From positions 682,001 to 746,000 of the forward strand of contig NZ_CP049866.1 in assembly GCF_011300215.1 (NCBI RefSeq): a stretch of DNA of 64,000 nt, written 5' to 3'. This document shows, in pieces, positions 27,690-36,532 of this stretch; position 1 is the stretch's first letter; every line of letters starts with the position of its first letter. This DNA comes from Nocardioides piscis. Lineage in GTDB: Bacteria > Actinomycetota > Actinomycetes > Propionibacteriales > Nocardioidaceae. The translations under genes were made by a program, and so were the position numbers. The notes beneath the pieces were generated by a model. It did no database searches and was not told the origin of the DNA. It saw only the letters and a program-made list of their open reading frames with translations.

Positions 27690-27858
27690 GGCAATTGCCT
27701 TTCGGGTCGCGAGCGTCGTCTCCGCGACAGCTCCTGTCGCGAGCCGACCAGACTTCCCGGCACACCAGACGTCCACCCTATCGGGCGGAGGGAGGCAGCC
27801 CTGCCTTGTGTAGGGTCGCTGCCGGAAGCAAGCGTCGATCACCTGCGAAGGACAACTC

Positions 27859-28257
27859 ATGGCCCACATCCCGGTGAAGGACACGGAGCCGACCATCGGT
27901 GGGCTCGTCATGGACGCCAGTCGTGACATCTCGACGCTGATCTCCAAGGAGATCGAGCTGGCCAAGTCCGAGCTCAAGGTCAGCATCAAGCACGGCGGGA
28001 CCGGCATCGGCCTCTTCGCCGGGGCTGCCTTCCTCGGCGTGCTGGCGATCATCATGCTGTCGGTCGCCATCGCCTACTTCCTCTCGATGACCGGCCTCCA
28101 CCTCGCATGGTGCTTCCTGATCGTCTTCGCCCTCTATCTCCTGATCGCTGCGGGGCTCGCGTTCGTCGGGCTCAAGCAGGTCAAGCAGGTCAAGGCCCCC
28201 GAGCGGGCCATCAACCAGGGCAAGGAGATCCCGGCCGCGTTCAAGGGACGCGCCTGA
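27859..28257 (+). CDS. Phage holin-like superfamily III protein (DUF1469)
   Basis: This 132-residue protein has a polar N-terminus (TIGGLVMDASRDISTLISKE) with the Lys/Glu helix EIELAKSELKVSIKHGG. Two long hydrophobic segments (~51-77 and ~84-107) follow, then a basic tail. This is the Phage_holin_3_6/DUF1469 family; despite the name it is chromosomal and conserved in Actinobacteria near marP (Rv3669-like). The function is unknown and it is likely an inner-membrane accessory protein. The start is ATG with GAAGGA ~8 bases upstream. Confidence 0.85.
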   Translation: MAHIPVKDTEPTIGGLVMDASRDISTLISKEIELAKSELKVSIKHGGTGIGLFAGAAFLGVLAIIMLSVAIAYFLSMTGLHLAWCFLIVFALYLLIAAGLAFVGLKQVKQVKAPERAINQGKEIPAAFKGRA

Positions 28258-28282
28258 TCGCTGGGCCCCCGCCGGCCGGGCT

Positions 28283-29458
28283 TCAGCCCGTGCAGGTCTG
28301 GGTGTCGACCTGGTCCGACGACGTCACGCCGATCGCTGCGCTCTGCGCAACCTGGCTGGCGGTGAGGGCATAGCCGGTGTCGGGGTCGGTGACCGACGCG
28401 GCGAAGACCACTCCGACGACGTCGCCGGCGGAGTTGACGATCGGCCCGCCGGAGTTGCCCTGCCGGATCAGCGAGCGCAGCGAATAGACGTCGCGCAGCA
28501 CCGTCCCGTTGCCATAGATGTCGGGCGACCGGAGCCGCTGCTCCGAGCGGATCCGCCCGGTCTGGACGTCATAGGGACCATCCTGCGGATAGCCGAGGGT
28601 CGCGATCGCGTCGCGCGGTTGCGCCTGCTTGTCGAACACCAGGTGGGGCAGGTCTCCGCTGTCGAGCGCGAGCACGGCGATGTCGATCTCGGGGTCGTAG
28701 ACGACCACGGTGGCCGACACGCTCGACCCGTTGATCTCGACCTCGGGCTCGTCCACGCCGGAGACGACGTGGGCGTTGGTCATCAACCGGTCGGGCGAAT
28801 AGAGGAAGCCGGTCCCCTCCACCCCGCTGCCGCAGTTGTTGCTGCCGCGCACCTTGAGGACGCTCGGCGCAGCGGCGAGCACGTCGGGATCCTTCAGCAT
28901 CCGGGCCGGCCCGGGCCCGACCCGCACGATCCGCTCGGGGGCGAACGGCTCGAGATAGCGCGGGAAGAAGGAGGTGCCGACGACGTCGTTGAACGCGCCC
29001 AGGACCTGGTCGGAGCGATCCGGGAGGGTGGCGTCGACCTTCGCCAGGATCGTTGACTCGCGGACGATGGTGGTGATCGTGCCGATCCGGGTGCCCGAGA
29101 CGGCGACGCCGAGCGCCCACGAGACCAGCAGCACGGCCACGGCGCTCAGGGCGGCCCCGCCCACCGCGTCCACCGCCCTGACCGGCTGCCACTTGATCCG
29201 CGCCCGCAGCCGGGCCCCGACGAACTGCAGCAGCGCCTGGCCGAGCGACGCGGACACGATGACGACGAAGAGCGCGCCCAGCGAGACCCACAGCGAGGGC
29301 GCCGCGTCACCCAGCGCGACGGGCGCGACCCAGACGCCGAACAGGCCCCCCAGCAACAACCCCGCGGTCGCAAAGGCGCCGGTGACGAAGCCCTGCCAAT
29401 ATCCCGACAGCGAATAGACGCCGACCAGGGCGACCAGGCACCAGTCGAGGATGTTCAT
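28283..29458 (-). CDS. marP: Membrane-anchored serine protease, MarP-like (CvpA + trypsin-like)
   Basis: This 391-residue protein has four TM segments in a CvpA-like domain (1-125), then an extracytoplasmic chymotrypsin-fold protease with catalytic H230 (TNAHVV), D259 (DPEIDIAVLAL) and S336 (RQGNSGGPI). Cys209 and Cys389 match the disulfide described for M. tuberculosis MarP. MarP protects against acid and oxidative stress by activating a peptidoglycan hydrolase. Length and residue positions are almost the same as in Rv3671c. It lies in a leftward run nth-tlpA-nudix-marP, with a 6-base gap from the NUDIX gene. Confidence 0.93.
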   Translation of the reverse strand: MNILDWCLVALVGVYSLSGYWQGFVTGAFATAGLLLGGLFGVWVAPVALGDAAPSLWVSLGALFVVIVSASLGQALLQFVGARLRARIKWQPVRAVDAVGGAALSAVAVLLVSWALGVAVSGTRIGTITTIVRESTILAKVDATLPDRSDQVLGAFNDVVGTSFFPRYLEPFAPERIVRVGPGPARMLKDPDVLAAAPSVLKVRGSNNCGSGVEGTGFLYSPDRLMTNAHVVSGVDEPEVEINGSSVSATVVVYDPEIDIAVLALDSGDLPHLVFDKQAQPRDAIATLGYPQDGPYDVQTGRIRSEQRLRSPDIYGNGTVLRDVYSLRSLIRQGNSGGPIVNSAGDVVGVVFAASVTDPDTGYALTASQVAQSAAIGVTSSDQVDTQTCTG

Positions 29459-29464
29459 GCGCGG

Positions 29465-30166
29465 CTACTCCTCGAAGCGGGTGTTGGGCTTGAAGTCAGC
29501 CGTGGTGGTGGCATCACCCTGCAGCATGTATGGCGGCAGGTCACGCACCCGGTCCGTGTCCCACTCGTGAGACCAGCCGACGAAGTCGAAGAGCCTCGCG
29601 ATGATGCCGGCCGTGAAGCCCCACAGGATGACGTCGCGGTCGGGGCCGATCAGGAACCCCGGTCCGAGCCAGCCCGAGGGGTGGCGGACGTTGATCCGGT
29701 TCTCGGCCGCCAGCAGGTCGTCGATCTCGACGTGGTGGATCTCGTGGACCTCGTCGGGGCTGACCACGCTCACCTCGCCCCGGTGTCGCCAGTAGCCCAG
29801 GATCGGCGTCACCGCGAAGTTGGACGGCGGCAGCCACAGCTCGGGGAGCTCGGCGAAGACCTCGATCTCGGCGGGGTCGAGCCCGATCTCCTCCTCGGCC
29901 TCGCGCACCGCTGCCTCGACCGGCGACTCGCCCTCGTCGATCATGCCGCCGGGGAACGACACCTGGCCGGGGTGAGAGCGCATGTGGTGCGCCCGCTCGG
30001 TCAACAACAGCTCACCGCGCCCGTCACCGTCGGTGTCGGCGAACAGCATCAGCACCGCTCCCCGCCGCGCGGTGTTGCCCTCCGGCGGCATGAAGCGCGT
30101 GAGCTCGTGGACGGTGATGTCGTTGGCGCCGCGTGCCACCGGCGCCAGCCAGTCGGGCAGGCTCAC
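29465..30166 (-). CDS. NUDIX hydrolase, CoA pyrophosphatase-like (Rv3672c/NudL type)
   Basis: This 233-residue protein has a Nudix box at GGMIDEGESPVEAAVREAEEEIGL (ends with the metal-binding REAEEE). Directly upstream is the NudL/CoAse-type motif RAHHMRSHPGQVSFPGG, so hydrolysis of CoA or related dinucleotides is likely. The GTG start overlaps the tlpA stop (GTGA). Its place between tlpA and marP is conserved with Rv3672c. Confidence 0.9.
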   Translation of the reverse strand: MSLPDWLAPVARGANDITVHELTRFMPPEGNTARRGAVLMLFADTDGDGRGELLLTERAHHMRSHPGQVSFPGGMIDEGESPVEAAVREAEEEIGLDPAEIEVFAELPELWLPPSNFAVTPILGYWRHRGEVSVVSPDEVHEIHHVEIDDLLAAENRINVRHPSGWLGPGFLIGPDRDVILWGFTAGIIARLFDFVGWSHEWDTDRVRDLPPYMLQGDATTTADFKPNTRFEE

Positions 30167-30672
30167 AGCCGCACCTCGAGGTGCTTCTCGACCATGTCGA
30201 CCAGCTCGTCGACCGACTCGATCACCACCGCCTCGACGTGGGTCACTGTCTTGTCCTCGTCCACGAACGCGAGATAGGGCAGGCCGCGCAGCGACGGGAT
30301 CGCGGCCTGTCCGTTGATGTCGCCGCCCGGGTCCTGGACCAACCGATAGGTGACGCCCGTGTCGCGGACGAGCTGGCGCGCCTCGTCGGTGTTGGCGTCC
30401 TGGTAGTCGATGCCGAGGAGGGGCACGCGATCGCCGTACGACTCGTGGAAGTCCTGCAGGACCGGCATCTCCCCGCGGCAGGGACCGCACCACGACGCCC
30501 AGATCGAGATGACCGTCGGGCCGGACAGCTCGCCGAGGTCGACCTCGTCGCCGCCGTCGAAGCCGGCCAGGGTGACGTCGGGCAGCCGGGCAACCCCGGG
30601 CTCGTCAGCCGGAGCACTGCAACCGGTCGCCAGGAGGGCACCCAGCACGACGATCGCGGCCAGCCGGATCAT
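30163..30672 (-). CDS. TlpA/ResA-like thioredoxin lipoprotein
   Basis: This 169-residue protein has a lipoprotein signal (lipobox LATGC, lipid Cys18). A thioredoxin fold follows with active site WASWCGPCRGEM, the TlpA/ResA-like insertion region, and cis-Pro at SLRGLPYLAF. It should act outside the membrane as a disulfide reductase, for example in cytochrome c maturation, as known for TlpA/ResA relatives. Overlaps of 4 bases with both nth and the NUDIX gene show tight coupling. Confidence 0.92.
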   Translation of the reverse strand: MIRLAAIVVLGALLATGCSAPADEPGVARLPDVTLAGFDGGDEVDLGELSGPTVISIWASWCGPCRGEMPVLQDFHESYGDRVPLLGIDYQDANTDEARQLVRDTGVTYRLVQDPGGDINGQAAIPSLRGLPYLAFVDEDKTVTHVEAVVIESVDELVDMVEKHLEVRL

Positions 30673-31394
30673 GCCGGACCCTGGGTGCGGACGAGCTTCT
30701 CGGCCTCGACCGGGTCGGTGGGGCCAGCGCCGAAGGACGGGCACAGGCGCGCCACGGGGCAGGCACCACAGGCCGGCTTCTTGGCGTGGCAGCGTCGCCG
30801 GCCGTGCCAGATCAGGTGGTGGCTGAGCATCGTCCAGTCGCGCTTGGGGAACAGCGCCGCGATCGCGTGCTCGACCTTGACCGGGTCGGTCTCCTCGGTC
30901 CAGCCGAGGCGGCGCACGAGCCGGCCGAAGTGGGTGTCGACGGTGATGCCGGGGACGTCGAAGGCGTTGCCGAGCACGACGTTGGCGGTCTTGCGGCCCA
31001 CGCCCGGCAGCGTGACGAGGTCCTCGAGCCGGCCCGGCACGCGGGCGTCGTAACGCTCCACCAGCGCCTGGCTGAGCTTGAGCAGGGCGTCGGTCTTGGC
31101 CCGGAAGAAGCCGAGCGGTCCGACGATCTGCTCGAGGTGCTCGCGAGGGGCGCCGGCCATGCTCGTGGGGTCGGGATAGGCCGCGAACAGGGTCGGGCGC
31201 ACGGCGTTGACCCGGCGATCGGTCGTCTGGGCGCTGAGGACCGTCACGACCAGGAGCTGGAACGGGTCGTCGAAGTCGAGCTCGCAGCGTGCGTCGGGAT
31301 AGGTCTGCGCAAGCACCCTGTTCACCTTGCGGGCACGGCGAACCAGCGAGGTGTCGGGGGGCGGAACAGCCACCGTGGCAGGGCGAGCGGGCAC
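30669..31394 (-). CDS. nth: Endonuclease III (DNA glycosylase/AP lyase)
   Basis: This 241-residue enzyme has the helix-hairpin-helix LPGVGRKTANVVLG containing the catalytic lysine, the catalytic aspartate in TVDTHFGRLVRRLGW, and a C-terminal [4Fe-4S] loop C-x6-C-x2-C-x5-C (CHAKKPACGACPVARLC). It excises oxidised pyrimidines and cleaves abasic sites. The GTG at 31394 is the first start; the N-terminus before VRRARKVNRVL is poorly conserved, so a later start is possible. Divergent crp follows, as in mycobacteria. Confidence 0.95.
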   Translation of the reverse strand: MPARPATVAVPPPDTSLVRRARKVNRVLAQTYPDARCELDFDDPFQLLVVTVLSAQTTDRRVNAVRPTLFAAYPDPTSMAGAPREHLEQIVGPLGFFRAKTDALLKLSQALVERYDARVPGRLEDLVTLPGVGRKTANVVLGNAFDVPGITVDTHFGRLVRRLGWTEETDPVKVEHAIAALFPKRDWTMLSHHLIWHGRRRCHAKKPACGACPVARLCPSFGAGPTDPVEAEKLVRTQGPA

Positions 31395-31478
31395 GCGCGA
31401 AGCCTACGACCCGGCACCCACACACCCCTCGCGGTGGGCCCAGGGGCCCCCGCGGGGTGAGACATGGCACCAATTGGC

Positions 31479-31506
31479 GGTGTGTGACCCACACCACGGC
31501 TAGGAT
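31479..31506 (+). promoter_or_regulatory. Probable crp promoter with overlapping palindrome
   Basis: A -10-like TAGGAT (31501-31506) is preceded by the palindrome GGTGTG-N5-CACACC (31479-31495), which occupies the -35 region. The palindrome resembles but does not match a Crp box. It may be an autoregulatory site. Confidence 0.4.
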
Positions 31507-31584
31507 GCACAAACCTGTGCCGAAAGTGACTCGGGACGTTTGTGAATCAGGCCCAGAGGGCCGCCAAGAAGGTTGGAGGACCCG

Positions 31585-32262
31585 GTGGACAACGACGTTT
31601 TGCGTCAGGCGCCGCTGTTCAGCGCGCTCGACGACGAGGCAGCCACCGCGCTGCGCAACTCCATGACCGAGTCCACGCTGCGCCGCGGTGACGTGCTCTT
31701 CCACGAGGGAGACTCCGGCGACAAGCTCTACGTCGTCCTCGAGGGCAAGGTGAAGCTCGGACGCTCGTCCTCCGACGGTCGCGAGAACCTGCTGGCGATC
31801 ATGGGCCCCGGCCAGATGTTCGGCGAGCTGTCCCTCTTCGACCCGGGTCCGCGCTCGGCCACGGTCACGGCCGTCACCGACGCCGCCTTCGCCTCGCTCT
31901 CCCACGAAGACCTGCTGAAGTGGCTCGACGGCCGCCCGATCGTCGCCCGTGGCCTGCTCTCCCAGCTCGCTGCCCGCCTGCGCAAGTCCAACGACGTCGT
32001 GGCCGACCTGGTCTTCTCCGACGTGCCCGGCCGCGTCGCCAAGGCGCTGCTCGACCTTGCCGACCGCTTCGGACGCACCGCCGACGACGGCGTCCACGTC
32101 CACCACGACCTGACCCAGGAAGAGCTGGCCCAGCTGGTCGGCGCCTCCCGCGAGACGGTCAACAAGGCGCTCGCCGACTTCGCCTCCCGCGGCTGGCTCC
32201 GCCTCGAGCCCCGCTCGGTCGTGATCTTGGACGTCGAGCGGCTCTCCAAGCGCGCGCGCTGA
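31585..32262 (+). CDS. crp: Crp/Fnr-family cAMP receptor transcription factor
   Basis: This 225-residue regulator closely resembles M. tuberculosis CRP (Rv3676): a cyclic-nucleotide domain with GDKLYVVLEGKVKLGR, GRENLLAIMGPGQMFGELSLFDPGPRS (cAMP pocket), a dimer helix, then the winged-helix DLTQEELAQLVGASRETVNKALADF. It is predicted to bind TGTGA-N6-TCACA-type sites; two 9/10 sites lie upstream of tctC and DUF485-actP. GTG at 31585 is chosen because GGAGGA lies 4-9 bases upstream and the mycobacterial proteins align from there. Confidence 0.96.
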   Translation: MDNDVLRQAPLFSALDDEAATALRNSMTESTLRRGDVLFHEGDSGDKLYVVLEGKVKLGRSSSDGRENLLAIMGPGQMFGELSLFDPGPRSATVTAVTDAAFASLSHEDLLKWLDGRPIVARGLLSQLAARLRKSNDVVADLVFSDVPGRVAKALLDLADRFGRTADDGVHVHHDLTQEELAQLVGASRETVNKALADFASRGWLRLEPRSVVILDVERLSKRAR

Positions 32263-32330
32263 GATCACTTCCGCCTGACTGACCCCCGAACGGACGCCCA
32301 GCTGCGTCTGTGTCCTTGAAGGGGGTGCCC

Positions 32331-32822
32331 ATGACCGACCGGTCCGCGTTCGACGAGTTCGTCCACGCGCGCAGCGGCGCCCTCGCGCGCACGGCCTATC
32401 TCCTCACCGGCAACCACCACACCGCCGAGGACCTCGTCCAGCACGCCCTGCTCCAGACAGCGCGGCACTGGGAACGGATCGCCACCTCGCCCGAGGCCTA
32501 CGCCCGCCGGATCATGTATCACCAGAACATCTCCTGGTGGCGCAAGCGTCGCTTCACCGAGACCACCCTGGGTGCGTATGACGACGCCATCCCGGCCGCC
32601 GACAACGACCTCCGGCTCTCCCTGGAGGCCGCGCTCGCCCGGCTGACGACCAAGCAGCGCACCATCCTCGTGCTGCGCTTCTTCGAGGACCTCACCGAGG
32701 TCCAGACCGCCCACGCCGTCGGCGTCTCCGTCGGCACCGTGAAGTCCACGACGCGCCACGCCCTCGCCCGGCTCCGCACCCTCGCCCCCGACCTCGCCGA
32801 CCTCGTAGGGGTTGACTCATGA
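32331..32822 (+). CDS. RNA polymerase sigma factor, ECF (SigE-like) family
   Basis: This 163-residue protein has sigma region 2 (FDEFVHARSGALARTAYLLTG, HTAEDLVQHALLQTARHW) and region 4 (RLTTKQRTILVLRFFEDLT, AHAVGVSVGTVKSTTRHALARLR). This is the SigE-family ECF type abundant in Streptomyces and Nocardioides. The next gene overlaps by 4 bases and encodes a single-pass membrane protein, the normal place of an anti-sigma factor. ATG at 32331 follows AAGGGGG. Confidence 0.92.
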   Translation: MTDRSAFDEFVHARSGALARTAYLLTGNHHTAEDLVQHALLQTARHWERIATSPEAYARRIMYHQNISWWRKRRFTETTLGAYDDAIPAADNDLRLSLEAALARLTTKQRTILVLRFFEDLTEVQTAHAVGVSVGTVKSTTRHALARLRTLAPDLADLVGVDS

Positions 32823-34209
32823 GCCTGCACGACGAGCTCCAGCGGATCGCCGACGACGCGCCCCGACCCGACATCGACCACTCCCTGTGGGACCGCGGCC
32901 GCTCGCTGCGGCGCCGCGACCGGCTCATGACGTCCGCCGTCGTGCTGGTGATGGTGCTGACCATCGGTGGACTGGTTGCGCTGGTCACCGGACCGCAGCC
33001 CTCTGTCGGGCCGGCCGACGACACCGTGCCCGGGGGAGCGATCCCGAGCCGGATCGAGGACTTCCCGGCGCGCTTCGTCAGTGGCCCGGAGGCCGAGCAC
33101 GGCACGGTGTCGTGGTCTGCAGACGTGGTGGAGCGCAACTTGGCTGTCGGACGCGTTGCCGCGGCGTTCTCGACCGGGGAGATCGGGTCGCTCCCCGTTG
33201 CGATCACGGCCGACGACGGCGCCTACCACCCACTGTCGCTGCCCGGCTGGATGGGAGCGGGGACCATCAACGACTCGAGCGGCCCGTCCGGCCTGGCTGT
33301 CTCTCCCGACGGCGGCCACCTCGCGTATGCGTGGTGGGACCCAGCCGCTCCCCTCGACGAACCCATGCCCTCCGGCATCCGGGTCGTGGATCTTGCCACT
33401 GGCGCTGTCCAGACCATCGCCCTCACGGGCGGGAACGGGGTGCGCGTCCGCACGATCACCTGGTCGCCTGACTCCAGGTGGCTGGCGTGGTCGGGGGACC
33501 AGCTGGCGTCGTGGACGCCACACAGCAGCGGAGGTGGGATCACCGTCGCCGGGCGCGTGGAGCCCTGGGGGAACACCCAGGAGAACGTGCCTGTCTCCAG
33601 CTCGCGCCGATCGGTCGGCACCGTCGCGGTCGCCAACGACGGCAGCCTGGCGCTCGGTCTGCAGTCCGGAGCGCTCCTCCTCGGCGCCGAGACGCGCGCT
33701 CCTCGCAGGCTGCCCCGCGCTGACGGAACACCCGGCGCTTTCTCCCCGACGGCGAGGTGCTCGCGCTCGAGACCCGGATCCCTGGCCCGCTCTCGTCGTC
33801 GGTGCAGGTCGACCCGGTCAAGTCGCTGCGTCATCTCTTCCCGGACGACACGATCGGGCCAGCCACCGTCAGACCCATGGGCTGGCTCGACGACCGGCTG
33901 CAGCTGCTCCTCGTCCAGGAGTCCTTCGACGACGACGCAGAGTTCGTCGTCACCACGCCCACCGAGACCCAGACCAGCACCTGGCGCCGCAGCGTCGGCA
34001 CAGTGGCTCCCGGCGCCGCCCAGTCGCTGAGCGTCGCCGTCGACCTCATCCCCGACCTCGACGGAAGGTCGGCGCAGCGGCTCACGCACGACTTCGGCGA
34101 GCCGAAGTGGGCGGGGCGCGACATCTCGTGGCTGATCGGCCTCGGCGTGGCCGGCGCCCTGAGCGTGCTCTACGGCCTGCGGTGGGTGTGGCGTCGCCGG
34201 ACGGGGTGA
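32819..34209 (+). pseudogene. Membrane protein with beta-propeller-like ectodomain, possible anti-sigma partner; frameshifted
   Basis: The first frame has a cytoplasmic N-terminus (MSLHDELQRIADDAPRPDID), one TM (~37-60) and WD40/PD40-like repeats (LAVSPDGGHLAYAWWD, ITWSPDSRWLAWSG). It breaks after GAFSP in the C4 run at 33744-33747. One extra C gives the expected DGEVLALETRIPG, continuing to a C-terminal TM (WLIGLGVAGALSVLYGLRWV) at 34209. The joined protein is ~463 residues. Coupling to the ECF sigma gene suggests it holds the sigma factor and senses something outside. The anti-sigma role is inference; no ZAS motif is visible. Confidence 0.7.
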
Positions 34210-34213
34210 GCCC

Positions 34214-35014
34214 TCAGTGGGAGGCCAGATAGGCCAGCTGCGCGCGCACCGACAGCTCGGCGGCGCCCCACAGGACCGGGTCGACGTCGGAATAGACCAT
34301 CTCGACCACCCGTCGCGGGAGCTCGTCGGTCGCGATGCCCTCGGGGTGCGGCTGGGCGGCGAGCGTCGACATGGCGTCGCGGACCTGGTCGAGGCGCGAC
34401 TGCCGGTGGGCGATGTAGTAGTCGAGCGCACCCAGCGCGTCGTCGATCACCGGCCCGTGCCCCGGCCAGACCGAGGTGATCCCGCGGGACGAGCACAGCG
34501 CGTGGAGGCGGTCCAACGACGAGAGATAGGCCCCCAGCTCACCGTCGGGGTGGGCGACGACGGTGGTGCCGCGGCCGAGCACCGTGTCGCCGGTCAGCAC
34601 CGCCGACTCCGACGGCACCACGAAGCACAACGAGTCGGCCGTGTGGCCGGGGGTGGCGACGACGTGGACCTCGAGGTCTCCGACGGGAACGACGTCGCCG
34701 CCGGCAAGTCCTTCCGAGCCCAGGCGATAGGCAGGGTCGAGCGCGCGGACCCCGCAGCCGTGCCGCTCGGCGAAGTCGCGCGCCGCCTCGGCGTGGTCGG
34801 CGTGGTGGTGGGTCAGCAGGACCCCGACGACGTCCTGCCCGACGGCGGAGACGGCGTCGAGGTGGGAATCGATCGTCGGTCCCGGGTCGATCACGAGCGA
34901 CTTCTCACCCGACGAGAGCACCCACGTGTTGGTGCCGTCGAGGGTCATGACGTCGGCGTTGGGGGCCAGCACGCAGGTCGCCGAGGCGCCGAACGTCCCG
35001 CCGGCCCAGCTCAC
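34214..35014 (-). CDS. Metallo-beta-lactamase-fold hydrolase (Rv3677c-like)
   Basis: This 266-residue protein has the zinc-binding signature LTHHHADHAEAARDF, then ATPGHTADSLCFV, LTGDTVLGRG and WPGHGPVIDD. The C-terminal helical region (RQSRLDQVRDAMSTL, YSDVDPVLWGAAE) is typical of the LACTB2-like RNase/hydrolase group. The substrate is unknown. The GTG start overlaps the upstream NUDIX gene (GTGA). The pair and the following ridA match the mycobacterial Rv3677c-Rv3678c order. Confidence 0.92.
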   Translation of the reverse strand: MSWAGGTFGASATCVLAPNADVMTLDGTNTWVLSSGEKSLVIDPGPTIDSHLDAVSAVGQDVVGVLLTHHHADHAEAARDFAERHGCGVRALDPAYRLGSEGLAGGDVVPVGDLEVHVVATPGHTADSLCFVVPSESAVLTGDTVLGRGTTVVAHPDGELGAYLSSLDRLHALCSSRGITSVWPGHGPVIDDALGALDYYIAHRQSRLDQVRDAMSTLAAQPHPEGIATDELPRRVVEMVYSDVDPVLWGAAELSVRAQLAYLASH

Positions 35015-35877
35015 CGAGACTCCAGCAGCGCTTCATAGAGCGGGGGCGTGGAGAGGGTGAAGTCCTCGCCGGTGGAGACCACCTCGGGGGTGAACATCTC
35101 GACCGTCCGCTGCCCGGCCTCGACCAGCACCTCGGCGACGCTGGCGTGCTGGCCGACGTCGAGGCAGGTGAGGTATGTCGGCGGCAGCATCAGCATCTCG
35201 CCGTCCTCGACGGCAGCGACCGCGTCCATGGCCGGCAGCCAGGTCACCGACGACGACTCGCTGGACACGTCGCGCGCGTGCTGGCCCTCGGGCAGCAGCG
35301 CCGCGAAGAACCAGGTGCGATAGCGCCTCGGCTCGAAGACGGGCGTGAGCCAGCCCGACCAGGCACCGAGCAGGTCGGTGCGCAGCACCAGCCCGCGACG
35401 GTCCAGGAAGTCGGACATCGACAGCTCGCGCGACTCGAGCGCCACCCGGTCGGCCTCCCAGTCGTCGCCCGTCGTGTCGCTGACGACCGTGTCGGCCGTG
35501 GGACCGGCCAGCAGCACCCCCGACTCCTCGAAGGTCTCGCGGACCGCCGCGCACACCAGCGCCCGGGCGAGGTGCGGCTCGCAGCCCAGGGTCGTCGCCC
35601 AGTCCGCGACCGACGGCCCCGACCACGTGGGGTCGTCGTCGAGGTCCTCGGAGAAGTCGCGCGGGTCGACTCCGCCGCCGGGAAAGACACACATGCCGCC
35701 GGCGAAGGCCATCGACGTCTGGCGCCTGAGGAGATAGACCTCGGGCCCGCTGTCGCCGTCGCGCAGCAGCACGACGGTGGCGGCGTTGCGCGGCTCGGCC
35801 GGCGTCGCCATACCGGAATCGAAGGCGCGCGCCTGGTCGATCAGCGCCTGTGGGAGCGGCGCACGTCGAAGCCGCAC
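35011..35877 (-). CDS. NUDIX hydrolase with split Nudix box (NUDT19-like)
   Basis: This 288-residue protein starts VRLRRAPLPQALIDQARAFD. The Nudix box is interrupted: GGMCVFPGGGVDPRD is separated by ~37 residues from AAVRETFEESGVLL, as in the NUDT19/RP2p-like group. The C-terminal half has YRTWFFAALLPEGQ and ending PPTYLTCLD. Likely substrates are acyl-CoA- or nucleoside-diphosphate-linked compounds (family knowledge). GTG at 35877 begins 1 base after the ridA stop. It is co-transcribed with ridA and the MBL hydrolase. Confidence 0.85.
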   Translation of the reverse strand: MRLRRAPLPQALIDQARAFDSGMATPAEPRNAATVVLLRDGDSGPEVYLLRRQTSMAFAGGMCVFPGGGVDPRDFSEDLDDDPTWSGPSVADWATTLGCEPHLARALVCAAVRETFEESGVLLAGPTADTVVSDTTGDDWEADRVALESRELSMSDFLDRRGLVLRTDLLGAWSGWLTPVFEPRRYRTWFFAALLPEGQHARDVSSESSSVTWLPAMDAVAAVEDGEMLMLPPTYLTCLDVGQHASVAEVLVEAGQRTVEMFTPEVVSTGEDFTLSTPPLYEALLESR

Positions 35878-35878
35878 G

Positions 35879-36340
35879 TCAGCCTGCGACCTCGACGACG
35901 AGCTCGACCTCGACGGGTACGTCGAGGGGCAGCACGGCGACGCCGACGGCCGAGCGGGCGTGGACCCCGCGGTCGCCGAACACCTCACCGAGCAGCTCCG
36001 AGGCCCCGTTGGCGACCTTGGCCTGGTTGGTGAAGTCGGTCGTGGACGCCACGAAGACGACTGCCTTGACGATCCGGGTGATGTCGTCGAGCGAGCCGAT
36101 CTCGGCCTTGATCGCGGCGAGTGCGTTGAGGGCGCTCTGCCGGGCACAGTCGTAGGCCTGCTCCTCCGTCACCGCACCCCCGACCTTGCCGACGGCGATC
36201 ATCTCGCCGTCACGCGCCGGCAGCTGGCCGGCGGTGAAGACGAGGTTGCCGCTGCGAGCGGTCGGCTGGTAGGCCGCGAGCGGGGGGACGACCTCCGGTA
36301 CGGTGATCCCGAGCTCCGCGAGCCGCGCCTCCGCACCCAT
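35879..36340 (-). CDS. ridA: RidA family protein (YjgF/YER057c/UK114)
   Basis: This 153-residue protein starts MGAEARLAELGITVPEVVPP, with the RidA core GNLVFTAGQLPARDGEM, CARQSALNALAAIKAEIGSLDDITRIVKAVVFV and the end AVGVAVLPLDVPVEVELVVE. The catalytic Arg of true RidA is replaced by a residue within LPLDVPVE, so it belongs to the Rid subgroup with uncertain imine deaminase activity. It overlaps the small DUF4177-like gene by 1 base (TGATG). The order matches Rv3678c. Confidence 0.9.
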   Translation of the reverse strand: MGAEARLAELGITVPEVVPPLAAYQPTARSGNLVFTAGQLPARDGEMIAVGKVGGAVTEEQAYDCARQSALNALAAIKAEIGSLDDITRIVKAVVFVASTTDFTNQAKVANGASELLGEVFGDRGVHARSAVGVAVLPLDVPVEVELVVEVAG

Positions 36341-36495
36341 CAGGCGGCCTTCGGCCGCTTGAGGAACGCGACGAGGCCACCCTGGGCGTTGGTGTGGATC
36401 GCCACCAGCTCCCAGCCGTCCTCGCCGAAGTTGTTGAGCATCAGTGCTTCGTTGTGGAGCGGAATCGGCGCCACCTGGTAGTCCCACTTGGTCAT
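36340..36495 (-). CDS. Small conserved protein, DUF4177-like (Rv3678A-like)
   Basis: This 51-residue protein reads MTKWDYQVAPIPLHNEALML then NNFGEDGWELVAIHTNAQGG and a basic end. The W-D-Y-...-N-x-x-G-x-x-G-W-E-L pattern is that of DUF4177 proteins. It ends in TGATG, sharing a base with the ridA start, so it is the operon's first gene. A homologue of this length precedes the RidA gene in mycobacteria. The function is unknown. Confidence 0.8.
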   Translation of the reverse strand: MTKWDYQVAPIPLHNEALMLNNFGEDGWELVAIHTNAQGGLVAFLKRPKAA

Positions 36496-36532
36496 GTTCC
36501 GCACCCTACTCGGACGTGGTCGGGAGCCTCCG

